Shown here piece after piece: positions 1-8,296 of a stretch of DNA of 33,687 bases. Source of the DNA: a virus; the IMG/VR virus record IMGVR_UViG_3300032291_001779, positions 1 to 33,687 of that record, one strand, 5' to 3'. Each line of letters starts with the position of its first letter. The first letter of the stretch is position 1. The translations under genes and the position numbers were made by a program. Under the pieces are notes generated by a model. It saw only the letters and a program-made list of their open reading frames with translations. It made no database searches and was not told the origin of the DNA.

Positions 1-131
1 CCCCGGAACAGTTCGCCGAGAGCCAAACCGCAGACGCCCACCCGCGGGATCCGAAGCGGGCCACCATCGCCCGTGGACTCCGGGAGATCATGGGCGAGAA
101 GCCCGAGAACCTTCCTGAAAGCCTCCGATGA
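1..131 (+). CDS. 3' end of an unidentified gene (5' truncated)
   Basis: An open frame enters from the left edge (first full codon at base 3) and ends at a TGA (129-131) that overlaps the ATG of the small terminase gene. About 42 C-terminal residues are visible. They are charged and predicted helical, ending with the segment GLREIMGEKPENLPESLR. Third codon positions are G/C-rich in this frame and not in the other two, which supports real coding. No domain can be named from so short a tail. The overlap with the packaging genes says it is co-translated with them. It could be the end of the gene that runs off the right edge if the molecule is circular, but the two frames do not join directly. Confidence 0.65.
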   Translation, partial: PEQFAESQTADAHPRDPKRATIARGLREIMGEKPENLPESLR

Positions 132-772
132 CCCAAGCCGATTACGCAAGGGCCACCGGGCTGACCAAGGGTCGGGTCTCCCAGTTGGTCAAAGCCGGAA
201 TGCCCCTCGCTTCCCGGGAGGCCGCCGACAAGTGGCGGGGGATGTCTACCCGAGCGCGACCCACCGCAGGGGCCAAGGGCAAACCGGCCGCGCCGATCAT
301 CCCGAAAGCCGCTTCGGGATCATCCGCGGAGCCGGGACCGTACCGGCCGCCCGAGGCCCAGGCGCCTACCGACCCCGCGTTGATCTCGGCCGACACCCCG
401 GCGGGCTCCTATGAACGGCAGAAAGGCATTGAGAAAGCCGCTTATGCCCTATCCGTCCGGGCGTTGAAGGCAGGGCAACCCGACGCCGGCCGCCTTGTTC
501 AGATACACAACCTCGCCGCCCGGAACCTTACCGCAGCCCGGGAGGAAGTTCTCGCGCTGGCCGAACGGGAACGGCACCTTGTTTCCGGTGACTGGGTCCG
601 CAAGGCCATGACCGAACACGACGGAGCAGTCGCCACCTTGCTCCGAGCAATGCCCAAGCAACTCGCCGGGCGTATTGCCCCTCACGACCCCGAACACGCA
701 GAGAAAGAACTGGACCGCTGGGTTCAGGAAGTCGCCCTCGCCACCTTGCAACAAACCGATCCCTGGAAATGA
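128..772 (+). CDS. Terminase small subunit-like DNA-binding protein (Nu1 type)
   Basis: A 214-residue protein starting with a helix-turn-helix at about residues 3-35 (YARATGLTKGRVSQLVKAGM), followed by a Pro/Ala-rich linker (about 40-90) and a helical C-terminal part (about 95-214). A winged or simple HTH at the N-terminus is the usual design of lambda Nu1-type small terminases, which recognise the packaging site and recruit the large subunit. Length is slightly above Nu1 (about 180). The start overlaps the upstream stop (ATGA) and the end overlaps the next start by four bases. Identification rests on the HTH and on position upstream of a clear large terminase, although two other genes lie between. 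It could instead be another phage HTH regulator. Confidence 0.7.
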   Translation: MTQADYARATGLTKGRVSQLVKAGMPLASREAADKWRGMSTRARPTAGAKGKPAAPIIPKAASGSSAEPGPYRPPEAQAPTDPALISADTPAGSYERQKGIEKAAYALSVRALKAGQPDAGRLVQIHNLAARNLTAAREEVLALAERERHLVSGDWVRKAMTEHDGAVATLLRAMPKQLAGRIAPHDPEHAEKELDRWVQEVALATLQQTDPWK

Positions 773-1407
773 AGACCAAGCCAACCATCGAAAACGTCCC
801 ACTCGGGAAACTGAAAGCTTACGACAGCAACGCCCGGACCCATTCGCCGGAACAGGTCGCCCAGATCGCCGCTTCCATGGTGGAGTTTGGTTTCACCAAC
901 CCGGTGTTGATCGACAAGCGGGGGACCATCGTGGCCGGTCACGGTCGAGTGGAGGCCGCCCGGTCGCTTGGATTGGAAGAGGTGCCTTGCATCCGACTCG
1001 AACACCTCACCGAGGATCAAGTCCGGGCCTATTGTCTGGCCGACAACAAGTTGGCGCTCAATGCGGGGTGGAACATGGACACCCTCGCCGCGGAATTAAA
1101 AGGCCTCGAGGCGGTCGGGTTCGACATGAGCCTGACCGGGTTCAGCCCGGAGGAACTCGCCGAAATCATGGGGGACACCGTCGAAGACACCGACCCGGAG
1201 GAGCCCGCCCCGGAAGTCGAGTTCTCCGAGGAGTTGCTCCACGCTCACAACTACGTTGTTTTGTACTTCGACAACCCATTGGACTGGCAGGTGGCGCAAG
1301 AAAAGTTCGGACTCAAGGAGGTCAAGGATTTGATCCCGAGGAAGGGTCAACCGACCGGCATCGGCCGAGTGATTCGCGGGTCCGAGTGGCTCAACCGCAT
1401 CGCATGA
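769..1407 (+). CDS. ParB/sulfiredoxin-fold nuclease-like protein
   Basis: A 212-residue protein. Residues about 8-95 match the ParB N-terminal fold: PLGKLKAYDSNARTHS, then a FTNPVLID strand, and the phosphate-binding GHGR box at 57-60 followed by VEAARSLGLEEVP. After this comes the ParB-like helical part containing YCLADNKLA (about 88-97). The C-terminal third carries a conserved-looking YVVLYFDNPLDW segment seen in phage ParB-like proteins. Phage members of this superfamily often sit beside or are fused to DNA methyltransferases and other base-modifying enzymes, and some are nucleases. Here the partner is a glycosyltransferase of the TET-associated class, overlapping by four bases. No methyltransferase domain is present. 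A role in DNA modification, or in marking DNA for packaging, is inference. Confidence 0.8.
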   Translation: MKTKPTIENVPLGKLKAYDSNARTHSPEQVAQIAASMVEFGFTNPVLIDKRGTIVAGHGRVEAARSLGLEEVPCIRLEHLTEDQVRAYCLADNKLALNAGWNMDTLAAELKGLEAVGFDMSLTGFSPEELAEIMGDTVEDTDPEEPAPEVEFSEELLHAHNYVVLYFDNPLDWQVAQEKFGLKEVKDLIPRKGQPTGIGRVIRGSEWLNRIA

Positions 1408-2189
1408 AAGATCCCACCGTCTCCGTCATCATCCCGTCGTTTCGTCGGGCTCACCCGGATCGTCTGCCCGGCCGAGACTATTTCCGGTCTGCCCGGTACT
1501 GCGTCCCGGAATCCCAGGCGAAGGACTACGCCAACGTGGTCGGTGCGTCCCGGGTGTTGGCGATCCCGGACTCGGCCGACGGTAACATCGCCCGAAAACG
1601 GAACTGGATCCTCCGAAATATCCCGCGGCCGTTGCTCATGATCGACGACGACGTGAGCGGTCTTTGCCATACCGAAGGCGTCTACAAGCGGGGCCGGTGG
1701 ACAGGCAAGAGCGACCAGAAAATAATGCTCACCCCGGAGGAAGCCGACGACTTAATCGTCCGCGGGTTCAACCTCGCCCACCAGTTCGGCTGCGTTTTGT
1801 GGGGTCTCAACCTCAACGAGGACGGGCGCATCTACAAACAGTTCAAGCCGTTCTCGCTGTCCGCTCCGGTGTTGGGGCCGTTCACCGGGCACTTGGCGCA
1901 CCGATACCTCAACGACGAAAGGATGGGATCTAAGGACGACTACGACTTCGCGCTCCAGGTGTTGAACAAAGAGCGAAAGATTCTCCGACTCAATAAGTAC
2001 GCCTACGTCTGCGAACACGGGGACAATGCGGGCGGGATCGTGTCTAGCCGGACCATCGAGTCAGAAACGAAGTTCTGCCGGGCGATTGAAAGGAAGTGGG
2101 GTCGGCACGTCATCCAATACTCGCTGCAACCGAAACGCATGGCCGACTTGCTCAACGCCCGAGTCGCCGTCCCGATTGGGAATGTCTAA
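1404..2189 (+). CDS. TET-associated-type glycosyltransferase (candidate DNA-base glycosyltransferase)
   Basis: The start at 1404 is chosen because it overlaps the preceding stop (ATGA) and gives the expected N-terminus TVSVIIPSFRR. The open frame runs further upstream, but only as a shadow of the previous gene. The 261-residue product has a GT-A layout: a VSVIIPS strand at the N-terminus, GNIARKRNWIL (60-70), and an LLMIDDDVSG metal-binding motif with Asp 81-83. A later GSKDDYDF segment resembles the second acidic motif. This pattern matches the TAGT/GREB1-like glycosyltransferases described beside TET/JBP oxygenases and ParB-like proteins in phages, which are thought to glycosylate hydroxylated pyrimidines in phage DNA. 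No TET/JBP oxygenase or hydroxymethylase gene is visible here, so the acceptor base is unknown. A protein or cell-surface acceptor is possible. Confidence 0.7.
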   Translation: MKDPTVSVIIPSFRRAHPDRLPGRDYFRSARYCVPESQAKDYANVVGASRVLAIPDSADGNIARKRNWILRNIPRPLLMIDDDVSGLCHTEGVYKRGRWTGKSDQKIMLTPEEADDLIVRGFNLAHQFGCVLWGLNLNEDGRIYKQFKPFSLSAPVLGPFTGHLAHRYLNDERMGSKDDYDFALQVLNKERKILRLNKYAYVCEHGDNAGGIVSSRTIESETKFCRAIERKWGRHVIQYSLQPKRMADLLNARVAVPIGNV

Positions 2190-4009
2190 TGCTCACCGAC
2201 TTACAACGTGACTTGCTCGAGTTCCGCCGCGGCCTGTACCGGCCGACCCCGCGGCAAACGGTTGTCGAGTGGACCGAGGCCAACCTCAAACTGACTGCCC
2301 GGCAGACCGAGAACCCGGGGCCGTTCTCGACGAGCGTCCGCCCCTACACAAGGGAGCCGTTGGAGTGTTGGAAGGACTCCGGGGTGGTCGAAATGACTCT
2401 GTGCTGGGGATCGCAGACCAGCAAAACGACCACCCTGATGGCGGGCCTTGCGTGGCTCATCGACAACGAGCCAAGTCCGGCGCTTTGGCTGATGCCCACC
2501 GAGAACCTCGCTCGGTCGTTTTCCAAAAGCCGGTGGCTCCCGATGTTGGAGGACTGCCCGGCAATCGTGGCGCACTTCCCGCAGGATCGGGACAAACTCA
2601 CCAACCTCGAACAGCACTTCGACCGATCAACACTGACGTTCGTGGGTAGCAACAGCCCGGCAAACCTCGCATCCCGCCCCGTCCGGGTGTTGGTGGCTGA
2701 CGAGGTGGACAAGTTCGCCCAGGCCACCGAGCGGGAGGCCGACGCCCTCGACTTGGCCGAGCAGAGACTTAAGGCCTTCAGTTCGTCCAAACTGTTCCTG
2801 ACATCGACCCCGACCACCACCGACGGGCGCATCTGGCAACGGTTCCTCCGCGGGGACCAGCGTCGGTTCTACCTCCCGTGTCCGCATTGCAAACAGCCGA
2901 TTCGATTGGAGTGGCGGCAGGTCAAATGGGACGAGACCGCAAAGCTTGAGGACGGCAAGTGGGACTTCGGTCGGGTTCGCGCCTCCGCCCGCTACGAATG
3001 CCAGCTTTGCAAGGGCAACATGACCGACGCCCAGAAGGTCGCCGGACTTCGCCATGGGCAATGGATCCCGGAGAACAAGGGAGCGCTACCCGGGGTGCGT
3101 TCCTACCATCTTTCGAGCCTCTACAGCCCGGATCGAAAATGCACCTGGGGACACCTCGCCGTGCAGTTCCTCGAAGCCAAGGAATCGCTGTTGGGCCTCC
3201 AGTCGTTCGTGAACGGTAACTTAGCCGAACCGTGGGAGAACCAAGCCGCGCCCCGGCAACGGGAAGAACTCATCGTGTCGGGCACCGAGGGACTGACGGA
3301 CAAGTGCGTGAAGTTCTTGACCGTTGATTGCCAAGCCTCCAGCCCTCACTTCTGGTTTGTGGTTCGAGCATGGAACGAAGACGGATCCTCCCGGGCGGTT
3401 GACGCCGGACCCCTCGACACTTGGCACGACGTGCGCGAGAAACAACGGGAACACGGGGTCGGGGACGTCCACGTCGTCATTGACTCGGGCTATGATGCCC
3501 CAACGGTTTACGCCGAATGCCTCCGGTGGGGGCGGTTCGTGGCTCGCACCGGGCGGGTGCCACTTTGGGTCGGGTGGATGCCATCAAAGGGAATGCCCCG
3601 GAAGGGATGGCGCAACCCAAAGACCGGAGTGGACGAGCCATTCTTCCTCCGAGGAATTGACCCGCGGGTTGGCGACAACGCCGGCAACCAAGGCCGTCTC
3701 GAACTCAAGCTTTTGGAGTTTGGCACCGACGTGACCAAGGACATCCTCGAACGCCTACGCAAGGGCAAGGTCAGCACCCGGTGGGAGGTCGCCGAAAAGG
3801 TCGCCACGCCGGATTATTGGCGTCACCTCGACTGCGAGCAAAAGGTCGCCCGCCTATCAAGCGCCACCGGCCGAACGACGTGGACGTGGCTTCCGAGATC
3901 CTCAAAATGGCCGAATCACCTCGCCGACTGCGAAGTCATGCAGGTGGCCGCAGCGGTTTTCTTCAACCGGCTCCGCATGACCGCCGCCTCATCGAACGAT
4001 GCAAACTGA
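2189..4009 (+). CDS. Terminase large subunit, GpA family
   Basis: ATG 2189 overlaps the upstream TAA by one base and gives 606 residues, close to lambda gpA (641). The ATPase comes first: a Walker A variant WGSQTSKTTT (73-82) and a Walker B strand VRVLVADE (165-172). A cysteine pair in PCPHC and another in CQLC (about 230-275) form the zinc ribbon typical of GpA. The nuclease domain follows, with LTVDCQ and later VHVVIDSGYD supplying the acidic residues of an RNase H-like fold. The protein cuts concatemeric phage DNA and pumps it into the prohead through the portal. The unusual feature is its separation from the small subunit by the ParB-like and glycosyltransferase genes. The last 11 bases overlap the next gene. 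Confidence 0.95.
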   Translation: MLTDLQRDLLEFRRGLYRPTPRQTVVEWTEANLKLTARQTENPGPFSTSVRPYTREPLECWKDSGVVEMTLCWGSQTSKTTTLMAGLAWLIDNEPSPALWLMPTENLARSFSKSRWLPMLEDCPAIVAHFPQDRDKLTNLEQHFDRSTLTFVGSNSPANLASRPVRVLVADEVDKFAQATEREADALDLAEQRLKAFSSSKLFLTSTPTTTDGRIWQRFLRGDQRRFYLPCPHCKQPIRLEWRQVKWDETAKLEDGKWDFGRVRASARYECQLCKGNMTDAQKVAGLRHGQWIPENKGALPGVRSYHLSSLYSPDRKCTWGHLAVQFLEAKESLLGLQSFVNGNLAEPWENQAAPRQREELIVSGTEGLTDKCVKFLTVDCQASSPHFWFVVRAWNEDGSSRAVDAGPLDTWHDVREKQREHGVGDVHVVIDSGYDAPTVYAECLRWGRFVARTGRVPLWVGWMPSKGMPRKGWRNPKTGVDEPFFLRGIDPRVGDNAGNQGRLELKLLEFGTDVTKDILERLRKGKVSTRWEVAEKVATPDYWRHLDCEQKVARLSSATGRTTWTWLPRSSKWPNHLADCEVMQVAAAVFFNRLRMTAASSNDAN

Positions 4010-4184
4010 CCTGCTGACCACCAAGGAACTGGCCGCCATGCTCAAGCGGGCTCCGTCCTACGTCTACGCCATGAAGGCCCGAGGGTTCCCAATGCCAGGG
4101 GGCCGGGCGCGACTCACCGAGGCTCTCGCGTGGCTCACCCGGCACCCGCAACCAAGGGCAGAACGCCGGCACGGGCGCAAATGA
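3999..4184 (+). CDS. Small helix-turn-helix protein
   Basis: A 61-residue protein whose first 30 residues (LLTTKELAAMLKRAPSYVYA) look like the HTH of MerR/excisionase-type or AlpA-like DNA-binding proteins, followed by a basic tail. The start lies 11 bases inside the terminase gene, and the end overlaps the next ATG. Small proteins in this place, between large terminase and portal, are common in lambda-like head operons. Some help DNA packaging or fill the connector. Its exact job is not known. It could also be a second small terminase-like DNA-binding factor. Confidence 0.7.
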   Translation: MQTDLLTTKELAAMLKRAPSYVYAMKARGFPMPGGRARLTEALAWLTRHPQPRAERRHGRK

Positions 4185-4300
4185 GCAAGGACGGGCCAAC
4201 GCCCCGGTGGCGTCCGGTCCCGGATCGTGCGGACCTTAAATCGTGGCAGTTTCCTCAGCATTCGCCCGCGGCCTCCTGCGTCACGTCTACTCGACGGTGA
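4181..4300 (+). CDS. Possible 39-residue linker ORF
   Basis: ATG 4181 overlaps the stop of the HTH gene (ATGA), and its own TGA (4298-4300) overlaps a GTG at 4297 that can start the next gene. This keeps the unbroken chain of ATGA/GTGA couplings seen across the operon. The product is Pro/Arg/Trp-containing with no recognisable domain. It may be a genuine small protein, or only a coupling leader that brings ribosomes to 4297. If the following gene really starts at GTG 4243, this ORF is probably a shadow. Confidence 0.4.
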   Translation: MSKDGPTPRWRPVPDRADLKSWQFPQHSPAASCVTSTRR

Positions 4301-4602
4301 CCCATGGAGCCACGTTGCTGGACAAGCTCAACAGCCTCAACAACGAGGCGGTCCACGCGCTTGAGTCGGGAAAGGTTCTCCAGCAGACCACCGGCAACGG
4401 TCGGTCGGTGACGTTTCAGGTCAACGCAAGCGAGGGCGTGACCCCTACCGAGATGTCGGAGATTTACAGCCGGCTCTTGGACCTGTATGACGATGCCGTT
4501 GCCGCGGGGAACGTGACCGATGCCACCCGCTACGCCTACATGATGGCCCGGTTAAAGCCGATCCGGTCCTTCCGAAACGACTTCTCGAACCTGATCCGAT
4601 GA
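4297..4602 (+). CDS. Head-tail connector-position protein (gpW position)
   Basis: The gene lies between the terminase and the portal, where lambda carries gpW, a small neck protein that joins DNA-filled heads to tails. The product (101 residues from GTG 4297) is largely helical: LLDKLNSLNNEAVHALESGK near the N-terminus, a short central beta-like stretch (GRSVTFQVN), then SRLLDLYDDAVAAGNVTDAT. I do not recognise a definite gpW signature, so the role rests on position. Start choice: GTG 4297 overlaps an upstream stop as GTGA, and the N-terminus then fits a connector-sized protein. An in-frame GTG at 4243 would add 18 residues. The stop overlaps the portal ATG. Confidence 0.7.
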   Translation: MTHGATLLDKLNSLNNEAVHALESGKVLQQTTGNGRSVTFQVNASEGVTPTEMSEIYSRLLDLYDDAVAAGNVTDATRYAYMMARLKPIRSFRNDFSNLIR

Positions 4603-6035
4603 ACCTCTTTCGACGCCTCGCCGCCGCTACCCGGTTCGTCGTCGCCCCGAGCGCACGTTACGAGGGGGCTCGCCATTCCACGCAGCGTTCGACCCTGCAC
4701 GGTTCGGTCCAGTCGGCCAGTTTCGACATCGACCCCTACAGCCGCTACGAGTTGGTGCGTCGGTCCCGGTACTTCGAGCGCAACAACGCGTTCGTAAATC
4801 GGATCGCTGACCTTTTCGAGCAGTACACCGTAGGACAGGGGCTCGCGTTCTTCCCGTCATCGTCCAGCCCAACGTGGAACGAGGCCGCTCTCAATTACTG
4901 GCGTGACTGGCAACGGTTCGCCGACCTGTCGTCCCGGCTGTCGTTTGGATCCCTCCAAGGCATCATCGCCCGGGCGCTTTTCGTCGATGGCGAGATCTTT
5001 GTCATCCTCACCCGAGGCGACTCCGGCAACCCTCGGATCCAGTTGGTGGAATCTCACCGAGTAAAGAACCCTCCCACCCAGGATGGCCGGACGATCATCG
5101 ACGGCATCGAGGTGGACGACCGAGGCCGCCCGACCGCCTATTGGATCACCAACGAGGACGCGAAGCGGAAAGAGACCTTCCAGCGGGTCGAGGCCCAGTT
5201 CGTCGTCCACGTCTTTGAGCCTGGGCGCCCTGGACAGTACCGAGGACTTCCGGCGCTGTACCCGGTAATGAACGACCTCCACGACCTCGACGACCTGCAA
5301 ATCTTCGAGATGCAAGCCGCCAAGGCCGCCTCGAAGGTCCAAAACATCATCAAGACCAAGGAAGGCGAGGTCACCGACGACGACATCATCCGCGGCACGG
5401 TCACCGGATCCGACGGAGTCGAACGGGCCGACTATTACAAGGATGTCTTCGGTGGGGAGGTCGCCGTTCTCAAACACGGGGACGAGTTCAACCAGTTTCA
5501 AGTCGAGCGCCCTTCCGCGGCCACGTCGGGCTATTGGGATTACCTGACCGCCAAGGTCTGCGCCGGGATCGGGGTGCCCAAGGAAATCGTCCTGCCCACC
5601 TCGATGCAGGGAACCTCGATGCGGTCGGTGTTGGACATCGCCAACGCCTTTTTCCGATCTAGGTCTGCCGTCATCGCTGACCACCTCCGCCGGGTCTACG
5701 AGTACGTCATCGAGACCGGCATCCGCACCGACCCCGCGCTCCGTATTCCGCCCGCCGATTGGTATCGGTCTACCTTTCGGGCTCCGCGGTCTATCAACGT
5801 GGACGTGGGCCGCAATTCCGCCGCCGCGGTTGCCGAGTTCAAGACCGGCATGAGGACGCTTCAGAGCATCTACGCCGAGACGGGTGAAGACTGGCGCGAG
5901 CAGCTACGGCAAAAGGCGGCAGAGATTGCCTATGCCCAAGAGCTTGCCCAAGAGTTCAACGTGGACCGGGCTGAGATCATGACTCTCGACCCGAACGAAC
6001 TTTCGAGCAACAACGCCGTAGCCGCCAACCCGTGA
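4599..6035 (+). CDS. Portal protein, lambda gpB family
   Basis: The 478-residue product has the features of lambda-family portals: an N-terminal segment with SRYELVRRSRYFERNN, a W-containing helix (WRDWQRFADLS, about 105-115), the core strands IFVILTRGDSG and IQLVESHRV, and the FEPGRPGQYRGLP segment that precedes the long stem helices. The GVPKEIVLPT and STFRAPRSINVDVGR parts near the C-terminus are typical of the clip and wing. Portals form a dodecameric ring at one capsid vertex through which DNA enters and leaves. Length agrees with the family (about 480-530). It overlaps the upstream and downstream genes by four bases each. Confidence 0.93.
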   Translation: MNLFRRLAAATRFVVAPSARYEGARHSTQRSTLHGSVQSASFDIDPYSRYELVRRSRYFERNNAFVNRIADLFEQYTVGQGLAFFPSSSSPTWNEAALNYWRDWQRFADLSSRLSFGSLQGIIARALFVDGEIFVILTRGDSGNPRIQLVESHRVKNPPTQDGRTIIDGIEVDDRGRPTAYWITNEDAKRKETFQRVEAQFVVHVFEPGRPGQYRGLPALYPVMNDLHDLDDLQIFEMQAAKAASKVQNIIKTKEGEVTDDDIIRGTVTGSDGVERADYYKDVFGGEVAVLKHGDEFNQFQVERPSAATSGYWDYLTAKVCAGIGVPKEIVLPTSMQGTSMRSVLDIANAFFRSRSAVIADHLRRVYEYVIETGIRTDPALRIPPADWYRSTFRAPRSINVDVGRNSAAAVAEFKTGMRTLQSIYAETGEDWREQLRQKAAEIAYAQELAQEFNVDRAEIMTLDPNELSSNNAVAANP

Positions 6036-7381
6036 ATACCTGGTTCGACATCCAAGCGAAGGCCGACGAAGCCGACATCTACCTCTACGACGAGATCGGG
6101 GGATGGGGAGTGAACGCTAAGTCGTTCATTGACGCCGTCCGGGCGACCGGGGCGAAGCGCATCAATCTCCGCATCAACTCGCCGGGCGGTTCCGTGTTCG
6201 ACGGAATCGCGATTTACAATTTCCTCCGCGGACAGGACGTCACCGTCCAGATTGACGGACTTGCCGCGTCGATTTCTTCGATCATCGCGCTGGCCGGAAA
6301 GACGGTCCGCATCGCTGGCAACGGGTTCTTCATGATCCACAACCCTTGGGGCGGTGCGATTGGGGAGGCCGACGAAATGCGCCAGACGGCCGACTTGCTG
6401 GACAAGATCCGGGACAGTCTTGTGGGCACCTACGCCGCCAAAACCGGCAAGGACGCCGACACCATCAAGAAATGGATGGACGCCGAAACTTGGTTCACCG
6501 GAGCCGAGGCCAAGGAGGCTGGATTCGTGGACGAAGTGACTGACGAAATCGCCTTCGCCGCTTCAACCCGGTCGTTCCGCAACGCTCCCGACGCCCTCAA
6601 GGCTGTTTCCAAGACCGCGCCCCAGGCTGCCCGCCGCGCATTCGACAAGGGGGTTCGACAGGTCGAGGACGGCAAAGGGGGCGACGGGCTCGAACCTGCC
6701 ACGGTCAAGGAAGCCCGCAGCCTGAAGACTGGAGAGGCACCGACCGAGGCGAAGATCCGCAAAGCTTACCGCTGGTGGGCTCGCAACGAGCGGTTCCTTG
6801 ACGCCGAAGCCGACAGCCCGGCAGACGTTGCTGCCAATTTGTGGGGAGGGGCCGCGGGCCGTGACTGGTTCCGCGCCTTGTACTCCCAACTGGACGAGGA
6901 GAACGCCTCGACCGAGACCCAGGACAATTCCGAAAGCAAACCACAACCCATGAACAAACTGCTCCAGAGCCTCGCCGCCGCCGGGCTCATCTCCTCCGCT
7001 GACGTTGCCGAGGATACCGCCGTCACCGAGTTCGAACATTTCTTCGCCGCCTTCAAAAAGGCCAAGGACGACGCCGTCGCCGCGCTCGACCAGATCGCCA
7101 ACGCTAAGGTCACCTCGACCGTTGAGGCCGCCATCGCCGACGGCCGCATCACCGCCAGCGTCAAGGATGCCTGGGTCGCCCAGATCCAAGCCGACGCCAA
7201 GGCCGCCGAGTTGCTGGCCGCGATCCAGACCCCGAAGCCCGGAGCCGACCCCGTTGGGGCACCGGCCGGTGCGGGTGGCAAAGCTTCCGACGAACTCCGC
7301 GCTGAGTTTGATCGGATCACCGATCCGAAACAGCGCACGGCTTTCTGGTCCGCGAACAAGGCCCAGTTGCTGAAACGGTAA
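6032..7381 (+). CDS. ClpP-type prohead protease with C-terminal scaffold
   Basis: A 449-residue protein starting at GTG 6032, which overlaps the portal stop. The first 200 residues form a ClpP/crotonase-like serine protease: INSPGGSVFDGIAIY (48-62), the nucleophile in GLAASISS (Ser 80), MIHNP (His 103), and an acidic residue in the MDAETWFTG turn (Asp 150 or Glu 152). Residues about 200-300 are a charged linker region. From about Met 307 the sequence is Ala-rich and helical like scaffold proteins. As with lambda C and its internal Nu3, the protease probably matures the prohead and the C-terminal part directs capsid assembly. It precedes the major capsid gene. Confidence 0.9.
   Translation: MNTWFDIQAKADEADIYLYDEIGGWGVNAKSFIDAVRATGAKRINLRINSPGGSVFDGIAIYNFLRGQDVTVQIDGLAASISSIIALAGKTVRIAGNGFFMIHNPWGGAIGEADEMRQTADLLDKIRDSLVGTYAAKTGKDADTIKKWMDAETWFTGAEAKEAGFVDEVTDEIAFAASTRSFRNAPDALKAVSKTAPQAARRAFDKGVRQVEDGKGGDGLEPATVKEARSLKTGEAPTEAKIRKAYRWWARNERFLDAEADSPADVAANLWGGAAGRDWFRALYSQLDEENASTETQDNSESKPQPMNKLLQSLAAAGLISSADVAEDTAVTEFEHFFAAFKKAKDDAVAALDQIANAKVTSTVEAAIADGRITASVKDAWVAQIQADAKAAELLAAIQTPKPGADPVGAPAGAGGKASDELRAEFDRITDPKQRTAFWSANKAQLLKR
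6950..7381 (+). CDS. Nested scaffold protein (internal start, Nu3-like)
   Basis: An in-frame ATG at 6950, at residue 307 of the protease gene, is preceded by the same A/C-rich context (aaccc) found before many real starts in this window. It would give a 143-residue, Ala-rich, helical protein (NKLLQSLAAAGLISSADVAE at its start) ending in a charged FWSANKAQLLKR tail. Nested scaffolds made from an internal start of the protease gene are known in lambda (C/Nu3) and relatives. I infer the same here from the domain break and the start context. There is no direct proof that the start is used. Confidence 0.6.
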   Translation: MNKLLQSLAAAGLISSADVAEDTAVTEFEHFFAAFKKAKDDAVAALDQIANAKVTSTVEAAIADGRITASVKDAWVAQIQADAKAAELLAAIQTPKPGADPVGAPAGAGGKASDELRAEFDRITDPKQRTAFWSANKAQLLKR

Positions 7382-7405
7382 CCTCACAACCAACCCAAAC
7401 ACACC

Positions 7406-8296
7406 ATGCCCAATACCCTCGACTCCGGCCTGAATGGGACGCTCATCTCCCAAGCGGGCCTCGATGCCTTCGTCGGAGCTTTCGCTCCCATGTCGGCCTT
7501 CACCACCGACTTTGACCCGGCTCCGGCCTCGAAGTCTGACACCATCCAGGTGCCCTACGTTCCGGCCGCCTCCGCCGCCGCGGACTTCGCTGGCACTTAC
7601 ACCCGCCAGGACTCGACCCTGAACAAGCGCACCATCACGTTGAACAAGCACAAGTTCGTGTCTTGGTATCTGTCCGACGTGGCCATCGCCAAGAGCCCGG
7701 CCGTCACCCTCGAACGCTTCGGAATGCAGAAGGGTTTCCAGTTGGCCAAGGCCGTGTTCCAGGACGTTCTGTCCGCGGTCACCCTTGCCAACTACGGAGC
7801 CGCCGCTCACACCGGCCTCGCCGCAAACTTCGACTACGCCGACATCGTTGACATCAAGGACGCGTGCGACACCGCCGAGATGCCCGAGATGCCCCGGAGC
7901 CTGGTGCTGTCGTCCAGCTATTACAACGCCCTGCTGAAGGACTCCGTCATCAAGGATGCGGGTGCCCTCGGCGCGACCGCCAACCAGACCGGCAGCCTCC
8001 CGAACCTGTCCGGGTTCATGACTTACCGTTCGAGCTTGGTCCCGGCCAACGCCCAGAACCTCGTTGGCTTCGCCGCGTTCCCGTCCGCCTTGGTCACCGC
8101 GATGCGTTACCTCCAGCCCTCGGGCCGCAGTCAGGACGGCATCTATCGCCCCGTGGCCGACGAGTCCACCGGCATCACCCTCGGCTACCGCGAGTTCTAC
8201 GACAACGACAAGGGCGAGGTTGTCGCCGTGCTGGAGTGCTTCTACGGCTACGCCCTTGGCGAGGCCGCTGCCCTCAAGCGCATCGTGTCGGCCTAA
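7406..8296 (+). CDS. Major capsid protein
   Basis: A 296-residue protein directly after the protease/scaffold gene. It has no transmembrane segment and is rich in Ala and beta-like stretches. It begins with a region containing FTTDFDPAPASKSDTIQVPY, and a long middle part includes LERFGMQKGFQLAKAVFQDV, resembling the E-loop and spine helix of HK97-fold coat proteins. The C-terminal part (GITLGYREFYDNDKGEVVAV) resembles the strands of the capsid P/A domains. Length is normal for an HK97-fold coat protein that loses little or no N-terminal region. The gene has a strong bias to C/G in third positions, as expected for a highly expressed gene. Its leader (7382-7405) has no purine-rich ribosome binding site. 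Confidence 0.85.
   Translation: MPNTLDSGLNGTLISQAGLDAFVGAFAPMSAFTTDFDPAPASKSDTIQVPYVPAASAAADFAGTYTRQDSTLNKRTITLNKHKFVSWYLSDVAIAKSPAVTLERFGMQKGFQLAKAVFQDVLSAVTLANYGAAAHTGLAANFDYADIVDIKDACDTAEMPEMPRSLVLSSSYYNALLKDSVIKDAGALGATANQTGSLPNLSGFMTYRSSLVPANAQNLVGFAAFPSALVTAMRYLQPSGRSQDGIYRPVADESTGITLGYREFYDNDKGEVVAVLECFYGYALGEAAALKRIVSA

Noticed and set aside
1-131. A cos or pac site upstream of the small terminase
   Set aside because: The region is coding right up to the small terminase start and shows no clear repeat or dyad cluster; the packaging site cannot be located from sequence alone.
675-1403. Upstream extension of the glycosyltransferase frame to 675
   Set aside because: The extra translation is Arg/Gly/Pro-rich and overlaps the small terminase and ParB-like genes completely; the ATGA-coupled start at 1404 gives the expected N-terminus.
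4857-5684. Long reverse-strand ORFs opposite portal, protease and recombination genes
   Set aside because: They mirror strongly biased GC3 codons of clear + strand genes; translations are low-complexity and contain no motifs.
6563-7810. A 415-residue reverse-strand ORF across the scaffold and capsid
   Set aside because: Gly/Val/Arg-rich antisense of two well supported genes with no start signal or domain.
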